NCBI GenBank assembly: GCA_025357755.1
Contig: JANXOP010000170.1
Coordinates: 1-56,385, forward strand
DNA: 56,385 nucleotides
Source: Kofleriaceae bacterium
Lineage (GTDB): Bacteria > Myxococcota_A > Polyangia > Haliangiales > Haliangiaceae
Reading direction: 5' to 3'
Part shown: in pieces, positions 41,253 to 53,980 of the stretch
Layout of the letters: each line of letters starts with the position of its first letter
Numbering within the stretch: the first letter of the stretch is position 1
Translations under genes and position numbers: made by a program
Notes under the pieces: model-generated
The model's input: the letters and a program-made list of their open reading frames with translations, nothing else
Database searches by the model: none
Told to the model about the DNA's origin: nothing

Positions 41253-41768
41253 TCAGTGGAACGCGCCGAGCTCGCCACCGACGACGAACATCACGCCGAG
41301 GTCGTGCCCGTGCTCGGGACCGGCAGGGGCGGTGGGTTCGGTCGTCCGCGCGAGCACGGTCTCGCGTGGGTGCGGCGCGACCAGCACGCGGAGACCGAGG
41401 TGGACCCGCGACAACGATCCGGGGTGGCGCAGATCGGGGCTGCTGATCGCGACGCCGAGGCCGCCGCCATAGACCATTCGATCCGCGCTGCCCGTATTCC
41501 ACCACTCGCGCTGTGCGATCGCCTCGAGGCTGCCGATCACGGTGAACGGACCGCGCTGCCACGAGAACGGGTCGACCTTGCCGACAAGGCCGAGCGATCC
41601 ACCGCGCTCGCGGTTCGTCGTCGCCATCATCGCGGCGCCCTCGGCGGAGAGCGAGACGTGATCCGCGCCGACCACCACGGAGAGCTGTGGGCCGAGCACC
41701 GGCTCGTTGGCGGGCAGCGGCGCGGAGCCCGCGAGTACTCCCATTCCGACGGCGATCAGCGAGGGCAC
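41253..41768 (-). CDS. Small beta-barrel-like envelope protein
   Basis: 171 residues. The N-terminal MPSLIAVGMGVLAGSAPLPA is signal-like. The body alternates short amphipathic strands (LGPQLSVVVGADHVSLSAEG, VIGSLEAIAQREWWNTGS, VYGGGLGVAISSPDL) and ends near LGVMFVVGGELGAFH, as in small outer-membrane barrels. No family recognised. It lies 12 bases after the receiver-ATPase-PEGA gene and 118 bases before the FHA activator gene on the same strand; I see no other gene in that gap. Confidence 0.65.
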   Translation of the reverse strand: MPSLIAVGMGVLAGSAPLPANEPVLGPQLSVVVGADHVSLSAEGAAMMATTNRERGGSLGLVGKVDPFSWQRGPFTVIGSLEAIAQREWWNTGSADRMVYGGGLGVAISSPDLRHPGSLSRVHLGLRVLVAPHPRETVLARTTEPTAPAGPEHGHDLGVMFVVGGELGAFH

Positions 41769-41780
41769 GCGCCGAGCCTA

Positions 41781-43921
<2,141 letters not shown>

Positions 43922-43922
<1 letters not shown>

Positions 43923-45256
43923 TAAAAGATCACCTGCCCCGACACACCTACGACGATGCCAAAGTTGTCCTCCGAGTGATAGCGGTGGCCGACCAGATCG
44001 ATCGCACCGACGTGAAGAGGATTGACCTCGACGGTGCCCGGGTTGATCACGTCGTTGTTCGAGGTCTCGCAGTGGGTCGTTTGGCCCGATCCGCAGGTCG
44101 GCAGGTCGACGCCCGCATCCGCGAACGTGATCACGTGGTCGGTCTTCCAGACGATATCGGTGCCGACGGCGAAGCGCACGTGTGGTCCGATCTCGGCGCG
44201 GAGCGCAAACTTCGCCGCGGTCTCGAGGTAGTTCTCGATGTTCGAGATGCCGGGATACGAGGTGGCCTGGACGCCGGTCTTGACCGGATCGCTATCGAGG
44301 ATCAGCGGGCCGGTGCCGCGGCTATCGCCCGCAAACGCGAACACTTCCCACATCTCGGAGTAGTCGCGGCCCTCGAAGTGCGCGACCGCCTTGCCGCCGA
44401 TATCGATGCTGATCCGGTTGCGCTCGGCGACGTTGTCGAGCGCCGAGAGCTCCACGCCAAACTCGACGCCGGCTCTCTGGCTCTTCGCGGTGTTGACCGC
44501 GCCGAAGCCAGGCTCCTGGAACAGCGAATCGCTCGTGGTCGCGAGCGGGACCTGCCAGAAGATCCGGACCCATGGCTCGACCCGATCGAGCTTGCGATCG
44601 AACGAGGTCCACAGCTCGAGCTCGTGCACGCCGCTACTGACGCCGCTGTTCGCGCCCGGCGCCATCGGATCGAACTTACCGACCTGGCCGATCGCGAGCC
44701 GGAGCTCCGCGCCGAGCTTCCAGGTCGGCTTGGTATCGTCGCGCAGCTGGTTCATCGGCGCGAAACCGAGACCGAGCTGGAGCTGATCGATGCCATGGCG
44801 GGTCGGCCCGCGGAACATCACGTCGCCGCCCGGCGAGGTGGTCGGATCTCGCGCATCGTAGCCGGCGGCGGGGAGCAGGCCGCTCTGGACCGTGCTGCTA
44901 CCATCGCGGGTGACGCCGTGGTCGAGGTGGAGCTCGCGCGACTGGGTGATCACGACCGGCAGCGCCGCCGTGAAGAACGTGTCGTGGAAGATGCCGACCG
45001 CGAGGCGCGGCGTGATCGTGTGACGATCCTGCTGGAACCCGAGGTCGCGATGCCTCGGCAGGGCGCCGTTAGGATCGGCGGTCGTGTCTTTGTCGCTCTC
45101 GCGCCAGATCGTCGAGGTATCGTGCTGGTACTCGTAGTCGATCGTCCCGATCACGTCGACGGGCGAGCTTCCCGGGACCAAGCTCGCCGGATTGGCGTGC
45201 GCGGACACGCTCACCAGCATCACGATCGCGATGGACGCGAGGGTCTGGCCCAGCAC
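43922..45256 (-). CDS. Outer-membrane beta-barrel protein
   Basis: 444 residues with a Sec signal peptide ([20 protein letters not shown], cleavage likely after AHA). The mature protein is made of alternating strands with aromatic belts ([50 protein letters not shown]), and it ends in VGVSGQVIF, with a terminal Phe as in outer-membrane barrels. Two cysteines ([14 protein letters not shown]) may form a loop disulphide. Function unknown; transport or sensing. It lies between the NtrC-type regulator (13 bases) and the fusion gene (one-base overlap). Confidence 0.85.
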
Positions 45257-45269
45257 TAGGACAACGGTA

Positions 45270-46718
<1,449 letters not shown>

Positions 46719-46722
46719 GGGC

Positions 46723-48942
46723 TTACCCTACACGATCCGCGACGACTTCGACGTCGTCTGCATCGGACAGCTTGTCGATGGGCTTGGTCTCGAGGCGCCC
46801 CGTCTCGATGATGTCTTCGATCTTGTGCGACGGCACGGGCTCGGCGGCGGGCAAGAACACCGAGAACGTCGAGCCCTGGCCGATCGTCGAACGCACTTCG
46901 ATCGTGCCACCGTGTTGGTTGATGATGCGATGCGAGATTGCGAGGCCGAGGCCGGTGCCTTTTTGCTTGGTCGTATAGAACGGGATGAACAGCTTCTTGA
47001 GCCGATCGCGGGGGATGCCGACGCCGGTATCGCGGAACCGGACCTCGCTGAACTGGCCATAGCCGAGGCGCGACCGCCGGCGCCGCGTGGTCAGGATCTC
47101 GAGCACGCCACCCTCGGGCATCGCCTGGAGCGCGTTCTGACCGAGGTTGAGGAAGACCTGGAGCAGCGATTCGGGATCGCCGGCCACCATCGGCAACTGC
47201 TCGTCGATGCGGACCCGGAGCTCGACCGATTTCAACGGATCTTGCTGCTGGAGTAGCTGGACGGTCTTCCTCACGACGTTGTTGAGATCGACCTTGTCGG
47301 CACCTTCGCCGCCCGGGCGCTCGGAGCGCGCGTAGTCGAGGAAGCGCGTCACGACATTGTTCAGCCGGTTCGCTTCCTCGATGATGATGTTGAGGAATTC
47401 GAGGTTCTCGGGGCTCGACGCTGATTCCGAGGTGACGAGCAGCTGCGCGGCACCCTTGATCGCGCCGAGTGGATTGCGGATCTCGTGCGCGAGGCCGGCC
47501 GACATCTCGCCGAGCGCGGCGAGGCGATCGCGCTCCTTGACGCGCTCGTAGGCTTGCGACGATTCGATCACGCGTGCGGCCGCGATCGCGAGGCCGCGAA
47601 AGCTATCGAGGTCGTCGGCATCGAACGCGGTATCGGTGCGATCGTCGCGCACGCAGAATAGGCCGAGCAACCACGGGCCTTGCTCGGTCTCGGCCGAGCC
47701 GAACAAGGGAAAGATCACGGAGGCCGAGAGCTCCTCGACGCGCGTGCGCAGGGCGACGAGCGCGGTCCGCTTCGCCTCGAGATCGGGCGGCGTGCGCTCG
47801 CCGGCATTCGGCGTCTGATCGAGCTCGCGCTGGAGCTGCTCGAGATCGAGGTACCCGGTGCGCACGCGATCGAGCAGGATGCGCTCGGTGTTTGCATCGA
47901 GCCGCTCGGGCGGGGGCGTGCCGAGGAAGCTCGCACGATCGAAGCCGGCACCGTCGGCGTCGAGCAGGTACATCGACGCATCGGTGACGCGCCGCGATTC
48001 CTCGATCGCCGCGGTGATCTTGGTGACCATGTCGGCGACATCGACGACGCCGGGAAGCTGCTTGCGGACCGCCTCGATCTTGCCGCGGAGCTCGGTGCCC
48101 TGGCGCAACAGCCAGCGGTTGATGCTGTTCTCGAGCCAGCTCCGGATGGGCTCGAACAAGATCAAGATCACGAACGCGGCGACGAGCGCGTTCAAGAGAT
48201 ACAGGCCCTGCTGCCCGCTGCCGACCCAGTACAGCAAGAAGCCGTACACCGCGGAGAGCAACACCACGAGCGAGCCGAGCACCGCCATCTTGCCGACGAG
48301 CTCGTTGAGATCGAGCAGGCGGTTGCGGAACAGGGTCTGCGACAGGAAGTAGAGGTAGAGGATGCCGAGCACGTTGCCGATCGCAGGCCACGCGATGCCG
48401 AACCGCGGCAACACGTCGGTCAGGGTCAGCGTGGTCGCGACGAACCCGCCGAGTGCGAGGTAACCCACGCGCGTGCGCTCGACCCGCTTGGCGGTCGCGC
48501 GGTACTGGCGCCAGAGATCGTAGACGCAGCGATAGAGGCCGCCGAACACGTAGGTGCCGAAGGGCACGAGGAACCACGTGCTCTCGTGGATCGGCTTGTA
48601 GATCGCCGAGGTGATCAACCCGGCGTACGCGAGCATCGTCCACGCGAGCGTGACGCGGGGCCCGCGGTTGGGGCCACCGATCGAAGGCTGCGCGAGGAAG
48701 ATCCGGAAGAACCGGATCGCGGTTGGCGGGATCGTGGCGGCGGCCCACAGGGCGAGCCAGCGCATCACCGGGCTGCCGGTCGCGGCATCGATGAACGAGC
48801 ACAGGTGCCACGCCGAGACCGTGAACGTGAAGGCCGCGAACGCGGTGTACATGCGGTCCGAGCGCGAGCGCAGCAACACCGACGCGCCGATCGCGAGGAT
48901 CAGCAGCGCGGCGAGCAGTGCCGAGACGGCCTGGACGTCCAT
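46723..48942 (-). CDS. 7TM-GAF histidine kinase (NtrB type)
   Basis: 739 residues from the ATG at 48942; the frame stays open upstream through the pseudokinase gene but has no coding character there. Residues about 5-260 contain seven or more membrane helices, with a short TM pair near 230-270 ([20 protein letters not shown]). A GAF-like domain follows (about 295-460), then HisKA with [20 protein letters not shown] (His486) and HATPase with [24 protein letters not shown] and [13 protein letters not shown]. The NtrB/NtrY-style catalytic core is complete. It pairs with the regulator 4 bases downstream and follows the pseudokinase gene by 14 bases. Confidence 0.95.
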   Translation of the reverse strand: MDVQAVSALLAALLILAIGASVLLRSRSDRMYTAFAAFTFTVSAWHLCSFIDAATGSPVMRWLALWAAATIPPTAIRFFRIFLAQPSIGGPNRGPRVTLAWTMLAYAGLITSAIYKPIHESTWFLVPFGTYVFGGLYRCVYDLWRQYRATAKRVERTRVGYLALGGFVATTLTLTDVLPRFGIAWPAIGNVLGILYLYFLSQTLFRNRLLDLNELVGKMAVLGSLVVLLSAVYGFLLYWVGSGQQGLYLLNALVAAFVILILFEPIRSWLENSINRWLLRQGTELRGKIEAVRKQLPGVVDVADMVTKITAAIEESRRVTDASMYLLDADGAGFDRASFLGTPPPERLDANTERILLDRVRTGYLDLEQLQRELDQTPNAGERTPPDLEAKRTALVALRTRVEELSASVIFPLFGSAETEQGPWLLGLFCVRDDRTDTAFDADDLDSFRGLAIAAARVIESSQAYERVKERDRLAALGEMSAGLAHEIRNPLGAIKGAAQLLVTSESASSPENLEFLNIIIEEANRLNNVVTRFLDYARSERPGGEGADKVDLNNVVRKTVQLLQQQDPLKSVELRVRIDEQLPMVAGDPESLLQVFLNLGQNALQAMPEGGVLEILTTRRRRSRLGYGQFSEVRFRDTGVGIPRDRLKKLFIPFYTTKQKGTGLGLAISHRIINQHGGTIEVRSTIGQGSTFSVFLPAAEPVPSHKIEDIIETGRLETKPIDKLSDADDVEVVADRVG

Positions 48943-48956
48943 ATCCGACGGGCAGT

Positions 48957-49721
48957 CTAGCCGACCGCGGCGACGAACGCTTTGCGCATCGCAGTCGCGT
49001 CGACGAACCGGTCCTGTGGCAGCTTCGCGAGCGCGACCGCGAGGACGCCGCGCAGTGCCTCGGGCACCAGGTACAGCGGTGGCGGCTTGTCGATGTGGGC
49101 CTGGCAGACCTCCATGAAGGTGTTGCCGGTGAACGGCAGCTCGCCGGCGAGCGCTTGAAACAACGTGACGCCGAACGCGTAGAGGTCGGCGCGCGCCGTG
49201 AACTGCTCGCCCTGGATCACCTCGGGCGCGGCGTACGAAGGCGAGCCGATGCTCAGGAATGAATCCTGCGGGTTGACCGGTAAGAGCGCGAACCCGATCC
49301 AGACCGCGCGATCGGCGAGCATCACGTTCTCGGGGCGGGCCTCGCCATGCACGCGCTTGGCGGCGTGGATCGCGCCGAGCCCGTCGAGCAGCTCGAGCAC
49401 GATCGGCTTGAGCGCCGCGACCGGCTTGGGCATCTCCGTCGCGAGCGTCGGGCCATCGAGCCACTCGTACGCGAGGAACGAGCGGTCTCCGGTGGTGCCC
49501 ACCTCCATCAGCTTGCACACGTGCTGATTGCGAATCGCGCCGACCGTCATGTGGAACTTCGCGAGCTGGGCATCGGTCGGCGCCGCGTGATGGACGAGCA
49601 GCGCGACCTGCACACCGGTGATGTAGTGATGCGCCTGCCACATCGTCCCGGTCCCGCTGGTCGCGACGAGCCGATCGATGAGATACGGCCCGATCGACTC
49701 CGGTAGCTCCGGTACCTCCAC
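48957..49721 (-). CDS. Protein pseudokinase (Hanks fold, catalytic residues lost)
   Basis: 254 residues covering one kinase domain and no membrane helix. The fold is clear ([45 protein letters not shown]). The essential residues are missing: the VAIK lysine is Leu42 (VALLV), the HRDLKPEN loop reads HGEARPEN (Asp replaced by Glu127, Arg by Gly), and DFG reads GFA (143-145) with no metal-binding Asp. The glycine loop is weak (SGTGTMW). It should not phosphorylate and more likely works as a scaffold or allosteric regulator. It heads the operon with the 7TM histidine kinase and NtrC-type regulator, so the kinase is a likely partner. Confidence 0.9.
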   Translation of the reverse strand: MEVPELPESIGPYLIDRLVATSGTGTMWQAHHYITGVQVALLVHHAAPTDAQLAKFHMTVGAIRNQHVCKLMEVGTTGDRSFLAYEWLDGPTLATEMPKPVAALKPIVLELLDGLGAIHAAKRVHGEARPENVMLADRAVWIGFALLPVNPQDSFLSIGSPSYAAPEVIQGEQFTARADLYAFGVTLFQALAGELPFTGNTFMEVCQAHIDKPPPLYLVPEALRGVLAVALAKLPQDRFVDATAMRKAFVAAVG

Positions 49722-49751
49722 GGGGTGATCGTAGCCTGGTACCGTGGGCGC

Positions 49752-51122
49752 GTGGTTGATTCAGCGTTCGCGAAACTGCCCGCCGTGCACGCCCTGGCAG
49801 ATCGCGCGGGCGAGGTCCCGAGGTGGGCCGCGATCGAGGCCGCGCGCACGCTGATCGCGAAGGCGCGCGCGACGATCGCCGCGGGCGCGACGGACTTCGA
49901 GATCTCCGACGACGAGCTCCTCGGCTTGGCGAACGAGCTCTGTCGCCCATCGTTGCGACGGGTCATCAATGCCACGGGGGTGGTGCTCCATACCAACCTC
50001 GGGCGAGCGCCGCTCGGGGGCGAGGCGCAACAGGCGATCCAGGAGCTCGCGAGTGGCTACTCGAACGTGGAATACGATCTCGCGAAGGGCCGGCGTGGCT
50101 CGCGCCACGATCACTTGCGCGAGATGCTGCGCACGCTGACCGGCGCCCAGGACGCGATCGTGGTGAACAACAACGCCGCGGCGACCGTGCTCGGGCTCGC
50201 GGCGCTCGCCCAGGATCGCGAGATCGTGGTCTCGCGCGGCGAGCTGATCGAGATCGGCGGCTCGTTTCGCTTGCCCGACATCCTCGCGCTGTCGCGCGGG
50301 GTGATGGTCGAGGTCGGCACCACGAACAAGACCCACGCACGCGATTACGAACAGGCGATTCGTCCGGCGACCGGACTCTTGCTCAAGGTCCATCGCTCGA
50401 ACTTCGCGATCGTCGGGTTCACGGCAGAGGTCGCGCTGGCCGACCTCGTCGCGCTCGGGCGCGCGCGCGGCGTCGCCACGATGATCGACCTCGGCTCGGG
50501 CATGTTGATCGAGCGCGAGCAGCAGCGCGAGTGGGGCTTGCCCGAGGAGGTCACGGTCAAGGAGGCGGTCGCGAGCGGCGCCGACCTCGTGACGTTCTCC
50601 GGTGACAAGCTGCTCGGCGGACCGCAGGCCGGTATCTGCGTCGGCTCCGTGGCCGCCATCGAGAAGGCCCGGGCGCACCCGCTGATGCGTGCGCTGCGCC
50701 CCGACAAGCTGACGCTCGCGGCACTCTCGGCGACGCTCGCGATGTATCGCGACGGACGCAGCGACGAGCTCCCCGTGATCCGGATGATCGCGAAGTCACC
50801 AGAGCAGCTGAGGGCTGCCGCCGATGCCGTCGTCCAATCGATCTGCGTGGTGTTGGAAGGCGAGCACACCCACGGCATGGCGATCGAAGGGCTCGATGTC
50901 TCGCCGTGCATCTCGACGATCGGTGGCGGCGCGATGCCGACCGCGGAATTGCCCTCGTTCGCGGTCCGCCTACCGAGCGAATTCGAACCGATGCTGCGGG
51001 CGGCCCACGTCATCGGCCGCATCTCCGACGGTAAGGTCTGGCTCGACCTGCGGACGGTCGCCGACGAAGAGCTGTTCCAGCTGATCGCGGCGGTGCAGTC
51101 CTGTGTTATGTCGCGAGCGTGA
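49752..51122 (+). CDS. selA: L-seryl-tRNA(Sec) selenium transferase
   Basis: 456 residues from a GTG at 49752, matching the SelA start [15 protein letters not shown]. Signatures are [69 protein letters not shown] and the PLP-lysine segment [14 protein letters not shown] (Lys286). It converts seryl-tRNA(Sec) to selenocysteinyl-tRNA using selenophosphate. This implies a selenocysteine pathway, but neither selB, selC nor selD lies in the window. It is the first gene of a plus-strand operon and its stop overlaps the next GTG by 4 bases. It is divergent from the pseudokinase operon with about 30 bases between the starts. Confidence 0.97.
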   Translation: MVDSAFAKLPAVHALADRAGEVPRWAAIEAARTLIAKARATIAAGATDFEISDDELLGLANELCRPSLRRVINATGVVLHTNLGRAPLGGEAQQAIQELASGYSNVEYDLAKGRRGSRHDHLREMLRTLTGAQDAIVVNNNAAATVLGLAALAQDREIVVSRGELIEIGGSFRLPDILALSRGVMVEVGTTNKTHARDYEQAIRPATGLLLKVHRSNFAIVGFTAEVALADLVALGRARGVATMIDLGSGMLIEREQQREWGLPEEVTVKEAVASGADLVTFSGDKLLGGPQAGICVGSVAAIEKARAHPLMRALRPDKLTLAALSATLAMYRDGRSDELPVIRMIAKSPEQLRAAADAVVQSICVVLEGEHTHGMAIEGLDVSPCISTIGGGAMPTAELPSFAVRLPSEFEPMLRAAHVIGRISDGKVWLDLRTVADEELFQLIAAVQSCVMSRA

Positions 51123-52699
51123 CTCCAAGGGTTGTCGCCATCGCGGGTGGCAAGGGTGGTGTCGGCAAGAGCCTCGTCGCGGCCAATGTCGGCATCTTCC
51201 TCGCGACGCTCGGCAAGCGCGTGATCCTGGTCGACGCCGCGTTCGGCGCGCCGAACCTCCACATCTTCGCGGGCGTGCCACGCCCGAGCCGCAGCCTGTC
51301 GGAGGCGTTCGCGCGCGCCGACGGGACGGCGGTGCCCCTCGCCGAGCTCGCGGTCGCGACCCACGTGCCGAACGTGCGGTTGATCGGTGGCATCTTCGAT
51401 CCGCCGAGCGTCGCGAACGTCACGACCGAGCAAGTCGCGCTGATCGCGAGCCAGCTCCACACGCTGCCGGCCGATTGGGTCGTCGTCGATCTCGGGCCCG
51501 GCCTGGCCTCCACCACGCTCGATCTGTTTCTCGAGGCCGACATCGGCCTGATCGTCGCGGTCCCGGACCCGACCTCGATCGAGCTGATGCATCGGTTCGT
51601 GCGCGCCGCGTTTCTCAAGGCGCTCGAGCGGCGGGGGCTCGGCGCGCTCGCGGCCAAGGTCGGGGCGACCGGTCCGCACGAGGGCGGGGCTCCGAGTGCG
51701 CTCGATGTTTATCTCTCCGCGGTCGCGACACCGGACACCGACGTCGAGGGCCTGCGCGAAGCGATCCTCGGGTTCTCTCCGCACCTGATCATCAACTCGG
51801 CGCGCTCGAAGTCCGACATGGAGCTCGGCCGAGCGGTCGCCTCGGCGGCGCGCCGGCGCCTCGGCACGCCGATTCGCTACCTCGGTCACCTCGAGTACGA
51901 CGAGGCAGTGTGGTCCTCGACGCGGCGTCGCCGGCCACTCCTGATCGAGCACCCCGAGACCCGGATCGCGAAGTGCTTCGAGCGCGTAGCGCGCGGCCTG
52001 CTCGCGGTCCGCGCACCCGACCACGGCGACGTCCTACCGAGCGATTCGCACTACGACCTCCTCGAGGTGCCACCGACCGCGAGCTTCGAAGATATTCGTC
52101 GCGCGAACCGCCGGATCCGCGATGTCTACGGCGCCGAATCGATCGCGGTGTCGGGGCTCTACGATCCTGCGAGCCTCGAAGCGGTGCATCGCCGGCTCGA
52201 CCTCGCCTACACCACGCTGATGGACGCGGCGAAGCGCAAGGACTACGACAACGAGCTGTTCCCCGACGGTGTGCCGATGCCGGTCTCGGCGCCGGTCCAC
52301 GATGCGACCGCACCGACCCCGCGCGCGGTCGTCAAGAGCGAGGATCCCGCGACGCTCGCGGCCCGTCCTCCGATGCCCGATATCGGCCCGCGCACCGAGT
52401 TCAGTGGCCCGCTGCTCCGCCAGATCCGCGAGGCCGTCGGGGTGGAGCTGCGCGAGATCGCGGAGCGCTCGAAGATCGGCATGGCGTACCTCCAGGCGCT
52501 CGAGGGCGAGGTCTTCGCGAAGCTGCCCGCCCACGTGTACGTCCGAGGCTTCCTCGCCGAGTACGCACGGGCGCTGGGGCTCGATCCCGTGCGCGTCAAG
52601 CAGACCTACCTGGATCGTTACCGCGCCGCACGCCCACAGGCCGCGGAAGCACCTCGGGAGCCTGTAACTCGTGATGACGACGAGGCCGCCAAGCCTTGA
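51119..52699 (+). CDS. MinD/FlhG-like ATPase fused to J-like and RodZ-type HTH domains
   Basis: 526 residues. Residues 1-300 are a ParA/MinD-type ATPase: deviant Walker A AIAGGKGGVGKSLVAANVG, ILVDAAFGAPNLHIF (switch I), and WVVVDLGPGLASTTLDLFLE (switch II). Residues about 308-385 resemble a DnaJ-like helical hairpin (SHYDLLEVPPTASFEDIRRA, YTTLMDAAKRKDYDNEL) but lack the HPD tripeptide. After a Pro-rich linker, residues about 428-505 form a RodZ/HTH_25-type domain (LRQIREAVGVELREIAERSK, VYVRGFLAEYARALGLDP). Positioning or localisation of a partner is plausible. GTG start overlapping selA; 31 bases before the next ATG. Confidence 0.9.
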   Translation: MTPRVVAIAGGKGGVGKSLVAANVGIFLATLGKRVILVDAAFGAPNLHIFAGVPRPSRSLSEAFARADGTAVPLAELAVATHVPNVRLIGGIFDPPSVANVTTEQVALIASQLHTLPADWVVVDLGPGLASTTLDLFLEADIGLIVAVPDPTSIELMHRFVRAAFLKALERRGLGALAAKVGATGPHEGGAPSALDVYLSAVATPDTDVEGLREAILGFSPHLIINSARSKSDMELGRAVASAARRRLGTPIRYLGHLEYDEAVWSSTRRRRPLLIEHPETRIAKCFERVARGLLAVRAPDHGDVLPSDSHYDLLEVPPTASFEDIRRANRRIRDVYGAESIAVSGLYDPASLEAVHRRLDLAYTTLMDAAKRKDYDNELFPDGVPMPVSAPVHDATAPTPRAVVKSEDPATLAARPPMPDIGPRTEFSGPLLRQIREAVGVELREIAERSKIGMAYLQALEGEVFAKLPAHVYVRGFLAEYARALGLDPVRVKQTYLDRYRAARPQAAEAPREPVTRDDDEAAKP

Positions 52700-52730
52700 T
52701 CGGTTCGGGCTGCGCCACTACGATCGCGGC

Positions 52731-52997
52731 ATGGCGACTCTGATCGATAATCCCAAGCGCGCGCGGCAACTTGCTCGTGCGATCGCCTCGGACCTGACCC
52801 TGTATCACGAGCCGAAAATTCTCGAGGGCATCGCCAACGACAACCTCTTCGAGGTGATGGCGGACGAGATCACGGAAGGTCGCGAGCTGTTCAAGAGCCG
52901 CGTGACCGAGGATATCTTCGGCCAGCACATCTACGAGCGTGCGATCGTCGACGTCCTCGTGAAGTCGAAGGGTCACGTCAAATCCAAGATTTGGTGA
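52731..52997 (+). CDS. Small conserved helical protein
   Basis: 88 residues from the ATG at 52731 (MATLIDNPKRARQLARAIAS). Helical and soluble, with EPKILEGIANDNLFEVMADE, then SRVTEDIFGQHIYERAIVDV, and a basic end, KSKGHVKSKIW. Similar short proteins are, as far as I recall, widespread in Myxococcota with no assigned function. Its stop overlaps the rluD GTG by 4 bases (GTGA), so it is coupled to rluD and part of the selA operon. Confidence 0.8.
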   Translation: MATLIDNPKRARQLARAIASDLTLYHEPKILEGIANDNLFEVMADEITEGRELFKSRVTEDIFGQHIYERAIVDVLVKSKGHVKSKIW

Positions 52998-53980
52998 CCG
53001 GTCCCGACGAGCTCGAAGAAGAAGCCGAGCCTTCAGCGCTTCATCGTATCGAGGTCGTCAAGGCGAGCCGGCTCGATGCCGCAATCACGGCGGTGCTCGC
53101 GGAGACCTCGCGTGCCCAGGTCCAGCGGCTGATCGAAGATCAGCACGTACAGCTCAACGGCACGGTCGTCACCAAGACCGGGCAGAAGGTTCGGTTCGGC
53201 GACGTCATCGACGTCACCGTGCCACCGCCTGTCGCGCTCGAGGTGTTGCCCGAGAACATCCCGCTCGTCGTCCTCTACGAGGATGCCGAGCTGATCGTGA
53301 TCGACAAGCCGGCCGGGCTCGTCGTCCATCCCGCGGTCGGGCACGCGACGGGGACGCTGGTCAACGCGCTGATGTTTCACTGCAAGGATCTCTCGGGTAT
53401 CGGCGGCGTGATGCGACCCGGCATCGTGCATCGGCTCGACAAGGACACGAGCGGCGTGATGGTCGTGACCAAGACCGATCGCGCGCACGCGCACCTGACC
53501 GAGGCGTTCGCCGCGAAGTCGCGCGGGGACAAAGGCGGCATCGAGCGCAGCTACCTCGCGATCACGTCGCCGGCCCCTCCGCAGAAGCGCGGCGCGTTGC
53601 GCACGCTGTACGGTCGCCACGCGACGAATCGCAAGAAGTTCTCGTCGAAGGTCGCGACAGGTAAGACTGCGGTCACGCACTGGGAGACCGTCGAGCCGCT
53701 GCACGATGCGGCGCTCGTCAAGTTCGTGCTCGAGACCGGACGCACCCATCAGATCCGGGTGCACGCGAGCGATCACGGCTGGGCGCTCGTCGGCGATCCG
53801 GTCTATGGCCACAAGCCGCGCGACGAGCGGCTCGCCGAGGTCGCGCGCGTCCTCGATCGCCAGGCGCTGCACGCCGCGGTGCTCGCCTTCGATCATCCGG
53901 TGACCGGCGAGCGCCAGCGGTTCGAGGCGCCGCTGCCACCCGACCTGATCGCGGCGAAGGCCGCGCTTGCTTTGCCGTGA
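52994..53980 (+). CDS. rluD: Ribosomal large-subunit pseudouridine synthase, RluD type
   Basis: 328 residues from the GTG at 52994. An N-terminal S4 RNA-binding domain (about 25-85, RLDAAITAVLAETSRAQVQR, GQKVRFGDVIDV) is followed by the catalytic domain with VLYEDAELIVIDKPAGLVVH, GIVHRLDKDTSGVMVVTKT (catalytic Asp149), ERSYLAI and ETGRTHQIRVHASDHGWALV. This is the standard RluD layout, which modifies helix 69 of 23S rRNA. The substrate is inferred from the family. It overlaps the small gene upstream and the second pseudouridine synthase downstream, both by 4 bases. Confidence 0.93.
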   Translation: MTGPDELEEEAEPSALHRIEVVKASRLDAAITAVLAETSRAQVQRLIEDQHVQLNGTVVTKTGQKVRFGDVIDVTVPPPVALEVLPENIPLVVLYEDAELIVIDKPAGLVVHPAVGHATGTLVNALMFHCKDLSGIGGVMRPGIVHRLDKDTSGVMVVTKTDRAHAHLTEAFAAKSRGDKGGIERSYLAITSPAPPQKRGALRTLYGRHATNRKKFSSKVATGKTAVTHWETVEPLHDAALVKFVLETGRTHQIRVHASDHGWALVGDPVYGHKPRDERLAEVARVLDRQALHAAVLAFDHPVTGERQRFEAPLPPDLIAAKAALALP

